Positions 25,450 through 34,739 are shown, counted from the stretch's first letter. The stretch is 64,000 nucleotides of DNA from Bacteroidales bacterium (GCA_023229525.1 JALNZC010000006.1:62001-126000), one strand, 5' to 3'. Notes: generated by a model from the letters alone, not told the origin. Numbers and translations are program-made.

Positions 25450-26454
25450 ATGAAAAATGTTTTAATTACCGGCGCCAGCGGATTCATTGGCGGTTTCCTT
25501 GTAGAGGAAGGTCTGAAACGCGGGTTTAACGTATTTGCGGGGATCCGTAGAACAAGTTCCAGGGAATACCTGAAGGATCCTCGCATTCGGTTTGTGGAAT
25601 TTGATTTTGCTGACCGGAGTAAAATCGTTCAAACACTGGAGGAATGTAAAAAGACCAACTTTCGGTTTGACTTTATTATCCACAATGCCGGGGTGACCAA
25701 GGCTAAGAAGAAAGAAGATTTTTATAATGTCAATTGTCGCAATACCAGGAATTTTATTGAAGCGCTCCTTCAAACAAACATGGTCCCTGAGAAATTTATC
25801 TTCATCAGCAGCCTTGCTGCATATGGACCCGGAAATCCGGTAACAGATGAACCCGTAAAACTTTCCGACCAACCCAAACCCATTGAATTGTATGGCAAAA
25901 GCAAACTGGAAGCCGAACAATATATTTCAAACCTGACCGGTTTTCCCTGGCTGATCATTCGGCCCACCGGCGTTTACGGACCCAAGGAGAAAGATTATTT
26001 TGTGTTTTTCAAGACCATTAACCGGGGACTTGAACCCTATATTGGCTTTAAGAAGCAAACGCTTACTTTCATCTACGTTCGTGATCTGGTAAGACTTATT
26101 TTCGATACTCTGGCTACTCCATATGTGAGAAAAGCCTATTTTGTTACTGATGGCCGTGAGTATGGATCCGAAGAATTTGCCACGATTACCAAACAGGTAC
26201 TTGGTAAGAAAACACTTCGGTTAACTGTACCTCTTCCGATCGTAAAATGTATTGCCATTACGGGGGAATTTATAACCGGACTCTGGGGGGGAGTCCCAAC
26301 GTTGAATACCGATAAGTACAATGTTCTGAGAAGTACAAACTGGCGTTGTGAGGTAGTACCGCTTCAACAGGATTTTGGTTTTAAAGCGGAGTATGACCTT
26401 GAAAAAGGGGTGCAGGAAGCCATTGAGTGGTATAAAAAAGAACACTGGCTTTGA
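25450..26454 (+). CDS. NAD-dependent epimerase/reductase, candidate ceramide-pathway reductase
   Basis: The 334-residue extended short-chain dehydrogenase has the cofactor loop TGASGFIGG (residues 7-15), the SSLAAYGP strand and the YGKSK catalytic pair near residues 156-160, and RPTGVYGP further on. Such NAD-dependent epimerase-like reductases are part of bacterial sphingolipid pathways, reducing the keto group made by serine palmitoyltransferase. Position after the Spt-like and GNAT-fold genes supports that role. A nucleotide-sugar epimerase is the alternative, and no sugar genes are adjacent. Its start codon lies at the end of the CCCGTAA array, and a bidirectional terminator follows. Confidence 0.75.
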   Translation: MKNVLITGASGFIGGFLVEEGLKRGFNVFAGIRRTSSREYLKDPRIRFVEFDFADRSKIVQTLEECKKTNFRFDFIIHNAGVTKAKKKEDFYNVNCRNTRNFIEALLQTNMVPEKFIFISSLAAYGPGNPVTDEPVKLSDQPKPIELYGKSKLEAEQYISNLTGFPWLIIRPTGVYGPKEKDYFVFFKTINRGLEPYIGFKKQTLTFIYVRDLVRLIFDTLATPYVRKAYFVTDGREYGSEEFATITKQVLGKKTLRLTVPLPIVKCIAITGEFITGLWGGVPTLNTDKYNVLRSTNWRCEVVPLQQDFGFKAEYDLEKGVQEAIEWYKKEHWL

Positions 26455-26463
26455 GAAAAAAAA

Positions 26464-26494
26464 GAAGGCTGCGATTTCGCAGCCTTCTTTTTTT
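26464..26494. terminator. Bidirectional intrinsic terminator
   Basis: GAAGGCTGCG and CGCAGCCTTC pair perfectly around an ATTT loop, followed by seven T; an A-run precedes it for the other strand. It separates the convergent reductase gene and susD-like gene. Confidence 0.9.
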
Positions 26495-26509
26495 ATATGA
26501 AAGATAAGT

Positions 26510-27976
26510 TTAATTTTTATCCCAGAAAAGAGCAGTTGAAACCGCATCACCACCAATAGCGGCGCTTGCGGATTCCCAGTTAGCTCGGTTCAAGGTTTGT
26601 TCCGTTACAGGATAAGTCAGTCGCAATGGAATTACCGATTCTGCTTCAGGCGGTGCAACAAGAACAGGGAAATTGAATCGTCTCCATTCGGTCCAGGATT
26701 CAAATCCGCGGTTATACAAGGCGTACCACATTTGCATCCCTATTTTCTCCTTAAATGTTCCCGGTGCAGATGTATAGGTAACCCCTGGATTCGCCAGATA
26801 AGTTGCGGCATCAGCATCAGAGCCTCCCCAATATGCAATAGAAGCTTTGATTCCTGCATTATAATGTTCTTCGGCAGTGCCCCCTACTGAAAATCCTCTT
26901 TCCACTGCATCCGCCAACAATAACTCAGTTTCAGCCCAGTCGAAAATCATGGCTTCAAATGTTGGTTCCCTTGCGATCATATTGCTTACATGGGAATAGG
27001 TATTGAAATTATTGGATTCTCCGTAAATTCCTCCAACATAAGCAAGCTTTGGTGTTCCTGTGGAAGATGTATCAATCTGTGTAAAGTAAAATGGACGTCT
27101 TGGATCTTCCAAAGTGTTCATAGCATCGACCAGTGTATTGGCAGGAACAAAGTCGTTACGGCCGCTTGCAGTAAGGTTATCATATACGGGGTTGGTATTG
27201 GGTTGTGCACCCAGATAAACAAGTCTTGCATTATCAGCGTTAGAGGAAATTACTCCGGCTGTAACGGCATCTTCAACCGTAGTTTTGACTAAGTTAGCTT
27301 CAGCAGGAAGTTCAGCGAGGAGCAAACCCATTCTTAGTTTCAATGAATTTGCAAATTTTAGCCAAGCTGCAACGTCTCCCTGATACATGTTGTCAGCGGT
27401 ACCAAGACTACCCCAGGCCGGATTCAAATTCCCTATTGCAGTATTTAGTCTGCTGATAAGATCTTTATAAACAGTAAGACCATCGTCATAAACGGGAGTA
27501 ACATTATTTACGTCTAATGCTTTTGAATAAGGAATATTCCCAAAGGTTTCTACCAAAATACTCCAGGTATAAACAGCCATGATTTCCACAATAGCCAGTC
27601 TGTTTTGCTTAACGGCAGGATCCGGGTCAGGATAGGATGTGACTTTGATTATCTTGGCTGATTCGTCCAAATCTTTAAGCACGTCTCTGTACAGAACATT
27701 CCAGTGATTGCCCGGAATTGGCCGGGTGATGATGTCATAGCGCGCTTCATCAAGATAAGTGGTTTCAGTCCATTGTTGTGTAAACATCCTCCATATATTG
27801 AAGTTTACATTAGGGGTTGTCATCTGGTCAAACAGATTTTTCTGAGCGCCTGTGAACAAAGATTCGCCGGTAACATTTGCCGGGTCTTTTGTATTTTCAT
27901 TTAGCAACTCAAGCTTCTTACATGCAGAAAAAATCAGTAAGATTGTCAAAAATGCGAGTATCTTTTTCATATTCAT
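26510..27976 (-). CDS. SusD/RagB-family outer-membrane lipoprotein
   Basis: The 488-residue lipoprotein has a signal peptide with lipobox cysteine (FLTILLIFSACKKLE, Cys near residue 19) and the SusD-like helical fold. QNLFDQMTT-like N-terminal sequence, an IVEIMAVYTWSILVETFGNIPY helix, AAWLKFANSLKLRMGLLLAE and a C-terminal RLTYPVTEQTLNRANW segment support the SusD-like_2 subgroup. SusD proteins cap the SusC channel and bind the glycan or peptide to be imported. It starts 6 bp after the SusC-like gene. No glycoside hydrolase or regulator is adjacent, so the substrate is unknown. Confidence 0.93.
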   Translation of the reverse strand: MNMKKILAFLTILLIFSACKKLELLNENTKDPANVTGESLFTGAQKNLFDQMTTPNVNFNIWRMFTQQWTETTYLDEARYDIITRPIPGNHWNVLYRDVLKDLDESAKIIKVTSYPDPDPAVKQNRLAIVEIMAVYTWSILVETFGNIPYSKALDVNNVTPVYDDGLTVYKDLISRLNTAIGNLNPAWGSLGTADNMYQGDVAAWLKFANSLKLRMGLLLAELPAEANLVKTTVEDAVTAGVISSNADNARLVYLGAQPNTNPVYDNLTASGRNDFVPANTLVDAMNTLEDPRRPFYFTQIDTSSTGTPKLAYVGGIYGESNNFNTYSHVSNMIAREPTFEAMIFDWAETELLLADAVERGFSVGGTAEEHYNAGIKASIAYWGGSDADAATYLANPGVTYTSAPGTFKEKIGMQMWYALYNRGFESWTEWRRFNFPVLVAPPEAESVIPLRLTYPVTEQTLNRANWESASAAIGGDAVSTALFWDKN

Positions 27977-27981
27977 ATGTT

Positions 27982-30900
27982 TTAAAAGGAAAATTTAAGA
28001 TTAAATCCAAAATTACGCGTTGAAGGCAAAGAGCCTGTTGTATAACCTTGCAGGTTCCCAGCACTCATACCTGATTCGGGATCTGTGTATGGGATCTTCT
28101 TATAGATAATCCACGGATTAGACGCTACCACTGTGAGGGTAATACCGGTAATAAATGTTTTCTTTAATAAGGAAGAAGGCAGCGTATAAGATAAGCTTAT
28201 TTCTCTGAGCTTAACATAGGTTGCATCATAAACAAAAGCTGAATTCGGTAATGCAGCATAGCCGAACCCGCTATAACTTGTAGCATTGACCCTTACCCAG
28301 TTTTGCGTACCATCAGGCAACACACCGTCATTTATATAACCACCGCTCGTTGCTGCATATCCTTTTGAATGATCATTGGGATCCTTCCAAACAATCGGAT
28401 TTCTGACCGGATTTCCCAAATCGTTGGTATAGGCAGTTTCAGGATATAGACCGCTTGACATTCCATAATACATATCAAGTGAAAAAATACTTCCACCTTT
28501 TTGAACATCAATCAAAAAACTAAATGCCCAATTTTTATATTTTAAGGTATTGGTTATCCCTCCGTTCCATTTTGGATTGACGTTTCCGATAATATTGTTA
28601 GAGGTAGCTGTTTTAAGGTATTTACCTGTAGTCGCACTGACTTTTTTATTCCCATTTGCGTCATACACATAATCGGATCCATAAATAACACCATAGGGTT
28701 GGCCTACCATGGCATTTAATGTGACCCCGCCCTGGAAAGAGCCTAACTGCAGGTTTTGTACCCCTTCATATAAAGAAACAACTTTGTTGACATTTTTTGA
28801 CCAGTTGACAATAATATCCCAGGAGAAGTTCTTGTTTCTGCATGGGGTTCCTTTCAAAGTCAACTCAATACCTTTGTTTTGAATTTCACCGGCATTGATG
28901 TATTTGGAGTTATATCCCGTAGCGGTTGTCATAACCAATGGTAAAATCTGGTTTGTCGTGTTGGTGCTGTATAAAGCAAAATCAAATCCCAACCTGTTGT
29001 TCAGAAAATTCATTTCAATCCCACCTTCCACACTGTTGGTCATTTCGGGTTTTAAGTTGGCATTTTTATCAGTAGAAGCAACAGAAGTGATAGGACTGTT
29101 CATCGGAGTACCAATGTTGTACGTATTAATCAACTGGTCAAAACCAGCCGGACCACCAACCTGGGCATAATTCAAACGAATTTTACCAAATGAAAGCCAT
29201 TTTGCATCCGGAAGCAGTTGAGAGAAAATAAAACCGCCGGAAATTGATGGATAGTAATAGCTGCTATGGCTGACGGGCAATGTGGATGAATGGTCACGTC
29301 TGATTGTACCGTCAAGGTAAACCATATTCTTAAACCCAACGGAAACACTTGCGTAAATGCCGTCGACACCAATTTTTGAGGCCAATTCTCTTGAGAGGGG
29401 TAATGGGTCGATGCTATTCCACAAAGAATATAATTCAGGTACCCCTAAGCCGCCATTGGTTGAGGAAATGAGTCTGTTGAAATTTGTCCGCCGGATATTT
29501 AATCCAAGAACCGCTTTCAGGTTAAAGGATTTTGAAAGATTTTTATTAAAATTTGCCATCAGGTCCCAGTTGTATTCACTAAAGGTAAAATCTCTCCGCA
29601 AATATCCCGATTGCTGATCGCTTCTGTTTGAGCTCCCGTCTGAACCTGTGCCAATTCCAAACGGAGCGGCAATACTACCTACTGCTCTTCTTTCTTCCTG
29701 GAGTTCATTGTAAGCATCAACAGACATACGCCCATAAATGTCTAACCAACTGGTAATTTTATAATCAAGAGCCAGATTTCCAAAGAAACGATTTCTGCTA
29801 TCTGTTTCATAGTTTTGATAACGTGTCCAATAATAATTATCCCAATAGATTGGACTAAAATCGTTAGCGGCAGGATCCGGATTGGAATAATTCCAGGTCA
29901 CATTTCTTGATGTTACGTTATACATGTCTCTTTGTTGCAGAATATCAACATTGGTTTCCATCCACTGACGAAAAGAAGTAACAATGTTATCAGAATACCC
30001 TGTTGAATTTCTGCCTTTTCCCTTGATATTGGAATAACTTCCGGCAGCTGATACGGTAAACTTGTCTGTAACATTCCATGTACCATTCATGGTAACGATG
30101 TTTTTATTTAAGCTGCTGTTGGGCATTAACCCTTTTTGGTCGAAGTTGGTATAGGATAATCTATAATTACCTTTACTAAATGAGTTATCAATAGATAATG
30201 TTGTATTCCAGGTTACTGGTTTTTCAAAGAAGGTAATAGGACCGTTTTTTGCCGCGACCCACGGAGTCGGTTTCTTGTAGTTTGGTGATGCCGGGTCAAC
30301 AGCATCCCACTGATAAACCAATAAATTCGGGTCAAATGGCGCTCCAAAAGAAGCATCTTCCGTTGTAGGAACCCAGGTTTGGTCAACACCATCAACTTTT
30401 ATTATATTGAAATAAGCATCCCCATCAGGTCCGTAATATTTGCCATAACCGGCTCCATATTGTTGCTGATATGTTGGGAATGTGGTTTTATCCACCCAAC
30501 CAATATCCACCCCGGTACTTAATGTAACCCCAATTCCCTTTCTGGCAACACCTTCTCCGGTTCCGGTACCTTTCTTTGTTGTGATCATAATCACACCTGT
30601 AGAAGCTCTTGAACCATAGAGCGCTGTTGCCGCAGCTCCCTTGAGAACGTTTATCGATGCAATATCATCGGGATTAATGTCAGACGCTGCATTGCCATAA
30701 TCGTATCCGATTCCGGTTCGTCCCTGATCAGTAGTGTTTGTAATCTGATTATTTACAGGAACACCATCAATAACGAATAAAACCTGGTTATCACCTGTAA
30801 GTGATTTATTACCACGAAGGATGATGTTGGTTGATCCCCCCATGTTGGTGTTCGTTGTTACCTGAACCCCGGAAACTTTACCGGAAAGGTTGTTGATGAA

Positions 30901-31314
30901 GTTGGAAGTTTTAATAGTCGTCAAATTGTCTCCTTTAACTTCCTGTGTGGCATAACCAAGCGACTTTTTCTCCCGCGGAATACCAAGCGCTGTTACAACA
31001 ACACCTTCCAGTTCCTGAACACTGGGTGAAAGGACAACGTTAACAACATTATCCACTCCCAATGTAATTTCCTGGGTTTTCATACCGACATAAGAAACCA
31101 AGATTACGTTTTTATCTTTCGGTACGTTGAGTGTAAACTTGCCATCAATATCGGTAATGGCGCCGACCGCAGTACCTTTAACGAGGACAGTGGCACCGGG
31201 TATTGCAGCGCCATCATCAGAACTCGTAACCTTGCCCGTAATTGTTCTTTGGGCAGTGGCAACCTGCAACCCTATGAAAAGCATAAGGGCAAGTAAGATT
31301 GTAAATTTTCTCAT
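27982..31314 (-). CDS. SusC/RagA-family TonB-linked outer-membrane protein
   Basis: The 1110-residue protein has a signal peptide (cleavage near VATAQ, residue 21), a carboxypeptidase-like domain (RTITGKVTSSDDGAAIPGATV) and the SusC plug signature (SLGYATQEVKGDNL, NIILRGNKSLTGDNQVLFVIDGVP, DDIASINVLKGAAATALYGSRA). A large barrel ends NFGFNLKFSF. It imports oligomers with the SusD partner downstream, powered by TonB. The 282-bp leader upstream has a dyad (31351-31393) and no recognisable anti-sigma/ECF sigma pair. The pair is probably one transcription unit. Confidence 0.95.
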   Translation of the reverse strand: MRKFTILLALMLFIGLQVATAQRTITGKVTSSDDGAAIPGATVLVKGTAVGAITDIDGKFTLNVPKDKNVILVSYVGMKTQEITLGVDNVVNVVLSPSVQELEGVVVTALGIPREKKSLGYATQEVKGDNLTTIKTSNFINNLSGKVSGVQVTTNTNMGGSTNIILRGNKSLTGDNQVLFVIDGVPVNNQITNTTDQGRTGIGYDYGNAASDINPDDIASINVLKGAAATALYGSRASTGVIMITTKKGTGTGEGVARKGIGVTLSTGVDIGWVDKTTFPTYQQQYGAGYGKYYGPDGDAYFNIIKVDGVDQTWVPTTEDASFGAPFDPNLLVYQWDAVDPASPNYKKPTPWVAAKNGPITFFEKPVTWNTTLSIDNSFSKGNYRLSYTNFDQKGLMPNSSLNKNIVTMNGTWNVTDKFTVSAAGSYSNIKGKGRNSTGYSDNIVTSFRQWMETNVDILQQRDMYNVTSRNVTWNYSNPDPAANDFSPIYWDNYYWTRYQNYETDSRNRFFGNLALDYKITSWLDIYGRMSVDAYNELQEERRAVGSIAAPFGIGTGSDGSSNRSDQQSGYLRRDFTFSEYNWDLMANFNKNLSKSFNLKAVLGLNIRRTNFNRLISSTNGGLGVPELYSLWNSIDPLPLSRELASKIGVDGIYASVSVGFKNMVYLDGTIRRDHSSTLPVSHSSYYYPSISGGFIFSQLLPDAKWLSFGKIRLNYAQVGGPAGFDQLINTYNIGTPMNSPITSVASTDKNANLKPEMTNSVEGGIEMNFLNNRLGFDFALYSTNTTNQILPLVMTTATGYNSKYINAGEIQNKGIELTLKGTPCRNKNFSWDIIVNWSKNVNKVVSLYEGVQNLQLGSFQGGVTLNAMVGQPYGVIYGSDYVYDANGNKKVSATTGKYLKTATSNNIIGNVNPKWNGGITNTLKYKNWAFSFLIDVQKGGSIFSLDMYYGMSSGLYPETAYTNDLGNPVRNPIVWKDPNDHSKGYAATSGGYINDGVLPDGTQNWVRVNATSYSGFGYAALPNSAFVYDATYVKLREISLSYTLPSSLLKKTFITGITLTVVASNPWIIYKKIPYTDPESGMSAGNLQGYTTGSLPSTRNFGFNLKFSF

Positions 31315-31596
31315 ACAGTTGAATTTTAATTAGTAAAATGTTAATAATCAGTGACAAGACAAAATGTTAATGGGATGACATTCCTGTTGTCACCCATCGG
31401 AATATATATATTGGGTTAAGTGCTTTATGGTGTTATTGCTTTTCAGGTGCAATTATACTAATTACTTTTTATGAAACAAAAAAGAATTTAACAAAAATTT
31501 AATATTTATTAACACCTTTTTAACTTATGAACGGAACGCCAATATGTTAGTTAATCAATTAGGCAAAAAAAGAAAAAAGCAATCATGAGCAACAAA
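31315..31596. other. AT-rich leader of the SusC/SusD pair with a dyad
   Basis: No gene is seen in this 282-bp spacer. It should hold the promoter for the SusC-like gene (minus strand), but no exact -7 match was found. GTGACAA at 31351-31357 and TTGTCAC at 31387-31393 form a 7-bp inverted repeat with ATGT/ACAT nested inside it. Confidence 0.5.
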
Positions 31597-32022
31597 TCAG
31601 CTTAACCGCTTGAAAAAAATACCACAGAGCAGGACTAATAAAATATAGACTGCGGTTGTAGTTACTGCAATATCCGGCCGGAATATCTGAAAAAGAGCAA
31701 TAATCAAACAGGCAAAAGCAAGGAGGTAGTACCCACTTTTTCGAAGTTTCCACAACATTATCGAACCTGATAATCCGATGAGGTGTAAGAAAAAACCTCC
31801 AGTAAACACCATCCGGATCTGTGTTTTAGTAAATATTTCTTCAGGGGCATATTGATCAATCACTTCTGTAATAGTTCCTGAATAAAAAATACCAACGAGA
31901 AATACAACAGTCAGAAAGCCAAAATAAATGAACGAAAAGATGCATAATACAGAAAGTAAAACCGGTCGGGTTTTCTCATGACCGGTTATCTTTTTATGGA
32001 TTGGCAGAATTTCTTCATTCAT
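31597..32022 (-). CDS. Small four-helix membrane protein (paralogue 2)
   Basis: The 141-residue protein has a cytoplasmic N-terminus and four hydrophobic segments. It shares a pattern with the upstream neighbour: R-P-x-LL-x-VLCIFSF at the first helix, and a positively charged turn LWKLRKSGYYLL before the third. These two are probably a tandem duplication. I do not recognise a family. It starts at the base directly adjacent to the upstream stop, so the two are co-transcribed. Function unknown. Confidence 0.65.
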   Translation of the reverse strand: MNEEILPIHKKITGHEKTRPVLLSVLCIFSFIYFGFLTVVFLVGIFYSGTITEVIDQYAPEEIFTKTQIRMVFTGGFFLHLIGLSGSIMLWKLRKSGYYLLAFACLIIALFQIFRPDIAVTTTAVYILLVLLCGIFFKRLS

Positions 32023-32463
32023 TTAAACCATGAATTTCAGGTTGGTACTGTATAAAAGAATAAAAGTCCCGGAAAAGATGATGTCAGGGATGCTGGGACC
32101 TGACAGGTGCATGAAGTACATGGGCGAGAGGATCAGCAGAATCTGGAAGATGGTATATACATGAAATCCTGCTTTCTTAAGACGGAACATCAGCAATGCC
32201 CCGACCAGTGCCCCGGCATAAAAAAGACCGGAAAACAGAAAATATCGAGGATTTGCTTCCAGTAATGAATCTATTCCCGGCAATTTGAATTTTTCGGCAA
32301 ACACCTGAACCACTTCAATAAAGGTGTCGTAAAATCCGGCGATAATCAGGCTTGACAGCATATTCATTCCACTCCCTATAAAGGTAAGAATACATAATAC
32401 GGTCAGCAAATTGGGTCGTTTGGGTTTAGTTTCCGGCAGCGGATGTTGTGTTAGTTCTTCCAT
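32023..32463 (-). CDS. Small four-helix membrane protein (paralogue 1)
   Basis: The 146-residue protein starts with a Pro-rich cytoplasmic stretch and has four predicted membrane helices. RPNLLTVLCILTFIGSGMN and FRLKKAGFHVYT correspond to similar segments in the downstream gene. The middle loop (VFAEKFKLPGIDSLLEANPRYF) is amphipathic. The function is unknown. It sits 2 bp after the stop of the DUF5684 gene and directly abuts its paralogue, so all three are one operon. Confidence 0.65.
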   Translation of the reverse strand: MEELTQHPLPETKPKRPNLLTVLCILTFIGSGMNMLSSLIIAGFYDTFIEVVQVFAEKFKLPGIDSLLEANPRYFLFSGLFYAGALVGALLMFRLKKAGFHVYTIFQILLILSPMYFMHLSGPSIPDIIFSGTFILLYSTNLKFMV

Positions 32464-32465
32464 AT

Positions 32466-32861
32466 TCAGGCGCCAAAATTTGATTTATCCCCGATATACA
32501 CCGATTTCCCGAATCCAAGGATTGGGACGAAAATAAAGCGGAAAAAGAAAAGACCTACCGTGAATCCTGTTCCCTTACCGAAATTTTTCGCTAATCCGTT
32601 CAGGATGATGATGTAGATGAACAGGTTAACCAGCGGTATCAACATTAATAGAATATACCACCAGGGTTTCCCGGCAATCTTGATGCCCACCAGGTAATTA
32701 TAAATGGGAATAATAGCAGCCCAGCCGGGCTCCCCGGCTTTTTCGAACATAAACCAGGCACCAACGATTTCGATGACAGTCACCATTATTCCAAAAATGA
32801 TGATTGGGATCACTAAAGCCAGCAATACCGGCCATAGAGAACAACCTTCTACAATTTCCAT
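32466..32861 (-). CDS. DUF5684 membrane protein
   Basis: The 131-residue protein has three to four hydrophobic segments and the DUF5684 signature FEKAGEPGWAAIIPIYNYLV followed by AGKPWWYILLMLIPLVN and FGKGTGFTVGLFF. The domain is also found fused to signal-peptidase-like proteins. Its function is not established. It is the first gene of the three-gene membrane-protein group downstream of the HutH-like lyase (75 bp gap), and no biochemical link with that enzyme is evident. Confidence 0.85.
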   Translation of the reverse strand: MEIVEGCSLWPVLLALVIPIIIFGIMVTVIEIVGAWFMFEKAGEPGWAAIIPIYNYLVGIKIAGKPWWYILLMLIPLVNLFIYIIILNGLAKNFGKGTGFTVGLFFFRFIFVPILGFGKSVYIGDKSNFGA

Positions 32862-32935
32862 AACTTGTTTATTTAGGGTTTATAATTACAAGAGTACAAC
32901 GCTCCGCACTCCTGCTGTGAATTCCGGTAAACAAA

Positions 32936-34459
32936 TTATTCCAGTGGGCCGACTGTCTTTTCCACTTCCTTGAGTATTTCGCAGGATTTAACCAGTTCCT
33001 TCATCTTATTATGATCGGGATAGAGAGGTCTGTCTATATCCAGAAAGTCCACATGTTTTCGTATGATCTCTTTGGCTTTTGTAACGCCATTCCCGAATTT
33101 GTATTCCCTGAAGTCGAGCGCCTGTGCGGCAGCCATAAATTCGATGCCGAGGATACCGTAAGCATTGTCGAGTATCTGGAAGTTTTTCAATGCAGTGTTC
33201 ATTCCCATGGAAACAAAATCTTCCTGATCGGCAGCAGCCGGTATCGATTGGATCGAGGCAGGTGCGGAAAGTATCCGTTGTTCCACGATTTGCATATCGG
33301 CAGTGTATTGACTGAGCATCATTCCGCTGAACATTCCGGCTCCTTTTGTAAGGAATGCGGGAAGACCGACACTAAGGGCCTTATTATTGAGGCGATTCAT
33401 CCGTCGTTCGCTCATAACACTGACCATAGTTACGACCATTCCTGCCATATCCATGGGAACCGAAACGGGTGAACCCTGGAAATTAGCGCCAGAAAGTTGA
33501 AGGTTTTCGTCGGGGAAGAATACCGGGTTGTCGCCCACCCCATTCAATTCGATTTCGACCTGCGAGCGGGCATATGCAAGAGCATCATGAGCGGCTCCGA
33601 TTACCTGTGGTGTCGAACGCATGGAATAAGCATCCTGGATCTTACATTTCACTTTTCCTTCCGCAAGGTCCCCTCCGGTAACGCATTTCAGAATCGCTGC
33701 AGCGCTCCGGACGGCACCCTTAAAGCCTCTAATTTCATGGAGTTTCGGACTATAGGGGCGCATATTGGCTTTCATGGCTTCCAGTGACATCGATGCCGCA
33801 ATTTCTGCTTGTTTCATCCAGTTGTTGGCATCATACAGGAAGAGTGCACTCATGGCAGTGAGGACATTGGATCCGTTAATAGTTGCAAGGCCGTCGCGGG
33901 CTTTCAATCCCGGAACGGGGATTCCGGCTGCATCCAGCGCTTCTTTACCGGTCATCAGCTTCCCCTGATAATAAGCATGGCCTTCTCCCATCATCAGCAA
34001 TGCAATCTGCGACATGGGGGCCAGGTCGCCACAGGCGCCAACAGAACCTTTCTGGCAAACAAAAGGTGTAACTCCCTTGTTGAGCATGTCAACCAAGGTC
34101 TGAGTAATTTCCAGGCGTGAACCAGAGTTTCCGTGTGCATGAACATTGATCCGCCCCAGCATAGCGCCACGAACCCAGTCAACCGGCATGGGGTCACCGA
34201 TCCCGGCGGCATGGTTGTATATAAGGTATTTCTGGAAATCCTTTACCTCGTCATCGTTCAGAACCACTTCCGAAAATTCACCGATACCGGTATTCACCCC
34301 ATACATGATTTCATGGGCTTCAATTTTCTTTTCGAGCATGTCCCTGCATTTATGAATCCGGATAATGGCTTCCGGATCCAATTCAACAACTTCATTCTTT
34401 CGGGCAACCCGAACAACATCTTCAATGGTAAGGCCCGACCCTTTTATAATTAATGTCAT
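32936..34459 (-). CDS. hutH: Histidine/aromatic amino acid ammonia-lyase with Ala-Cys-Gly MIO triad
   Basis: The 507-residue protein matches the HutH/PAL/TAL lyase family, which eliminates ammonia from histidine, phenylalanine or tyrosine using an MIO prosthetic group formed from Ala-Ser-Gly. Family motifs include YGVNTGIGEFSEVVLND, GSVGACGDLAPMSQ and QEDFVSMGMNTA near residue 390. The MIO triad here is Ala142-Cys143-Gly144, a Ser-to-Cys change at the key residue. No hutU, hutI or hutG genes are present, so the substrate is open. The ATG at 34459 is preferred: the frame continues 47 codons upstream, but those are translated 8-bp repeats. Confidence 0.88.
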   Translation of the reverse strand: MTLIIKGSGLTIEDVVRVARKNEVVELDPEAIIRIHKCRDMLEKKIEAHEIMYGVNTGIGEFSEVVLNDDEVKDFQKYLIYNHAAGIGDPMPVDWVRGAMLGRINVHAHGNSGSRLEITQTLVDMLNKGVTPFVCQKGSVGACGDLAPMSQIALLMMGEGHAYYQGKLMTGKEALDAAGIPVPGLKARDGLATINGSNVLTAMSALFLYDANNWMKQAEIAASMSLEAMKANMRPYSPKLHEIRGFKGAVRSAAAILKCVTGGDLAEGKVKCKIQDAYSMRSTPQVIGAAHDALAYARSQVEIELNGVGDNPVFFPDENLQLSGANFQGSPVSVPMDMAGMVVTMVSVMSERRMNRLNNKALSVGLPAFLTKGAGMFSGMMLSQYTADMQIVEQRILSAPASIQSIPAAADQEDFVSMGMNTALKNFQILDNAYGILGIEFMAAAQALDFREYKFGNGVTKAKEIIRKHVDFLDIDRPLYPDHNKMKELVKSCEILKEVEKTVGPLE

Positions 34460-34476
34460 AATTTTATTTATTGATT

Positions 34477-34572
34477 GAGTGATTGAATAACTGAGTGAAT
34501 GAGTGAATGAGTGAATGAGTGATTGAGTGATTGAGTGATTGAATAACTGAGTGATTGAGTGAATGAGTGATT
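34477..34572. repeat. 8-bp tandem array, unit GAGTGAWT, 12 units
   Basis: Twelve exact-register 8-bp units (GAGTGATT, GAGTGAAT, with GAATAACT twice) lie 18 bp upstream of the hutH ATG and must be in its leader or promoter region. Confidence 0.9.
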
Positions 34573-34592
34573 GAAATTTCGGATTTATTATT

Positions 34593-34672
34593 TTCGCCAT
34601 TTCGCCATTTCGTTACTTCGCTACCTCGCTACCTCGCTATTTCGCTACCTCGCTACCTCGCTACCTCTTCAC
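34593..34672. repeat. 8-bp tandem array, unit YTCGCTAC, 10 units
   Basis: Ten 8-bp units (TTCGCCAT, TTCGTTAC, CTCGCTAC and similar; the last is CTCTTCAC) follow the previous array after about 20 bp, still between hutH and hisS. Confidence 0.85.
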
Positions 34673-34739
34673 TCTGCTCCGATAATCATGCTTCGGGGAG
34701 AAAGAATGGCAGTTGTCCAAGTTCTTTTCAGCGTTTTTC

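Noticed and set aside
25220..25586. Overlapping minus-strand frames rich in repeated SSFV/RVTG peptides
   Set aside because: They are translations of the 7-bp arrays in different frames and are not genes.
34460..34600. N-terminal extension of the HutH-like protein read through the 8-bp array
   Set aside because: The 47 extra residues are translated repeats without family support; the ATG at 34459 begins the conserved sequence.
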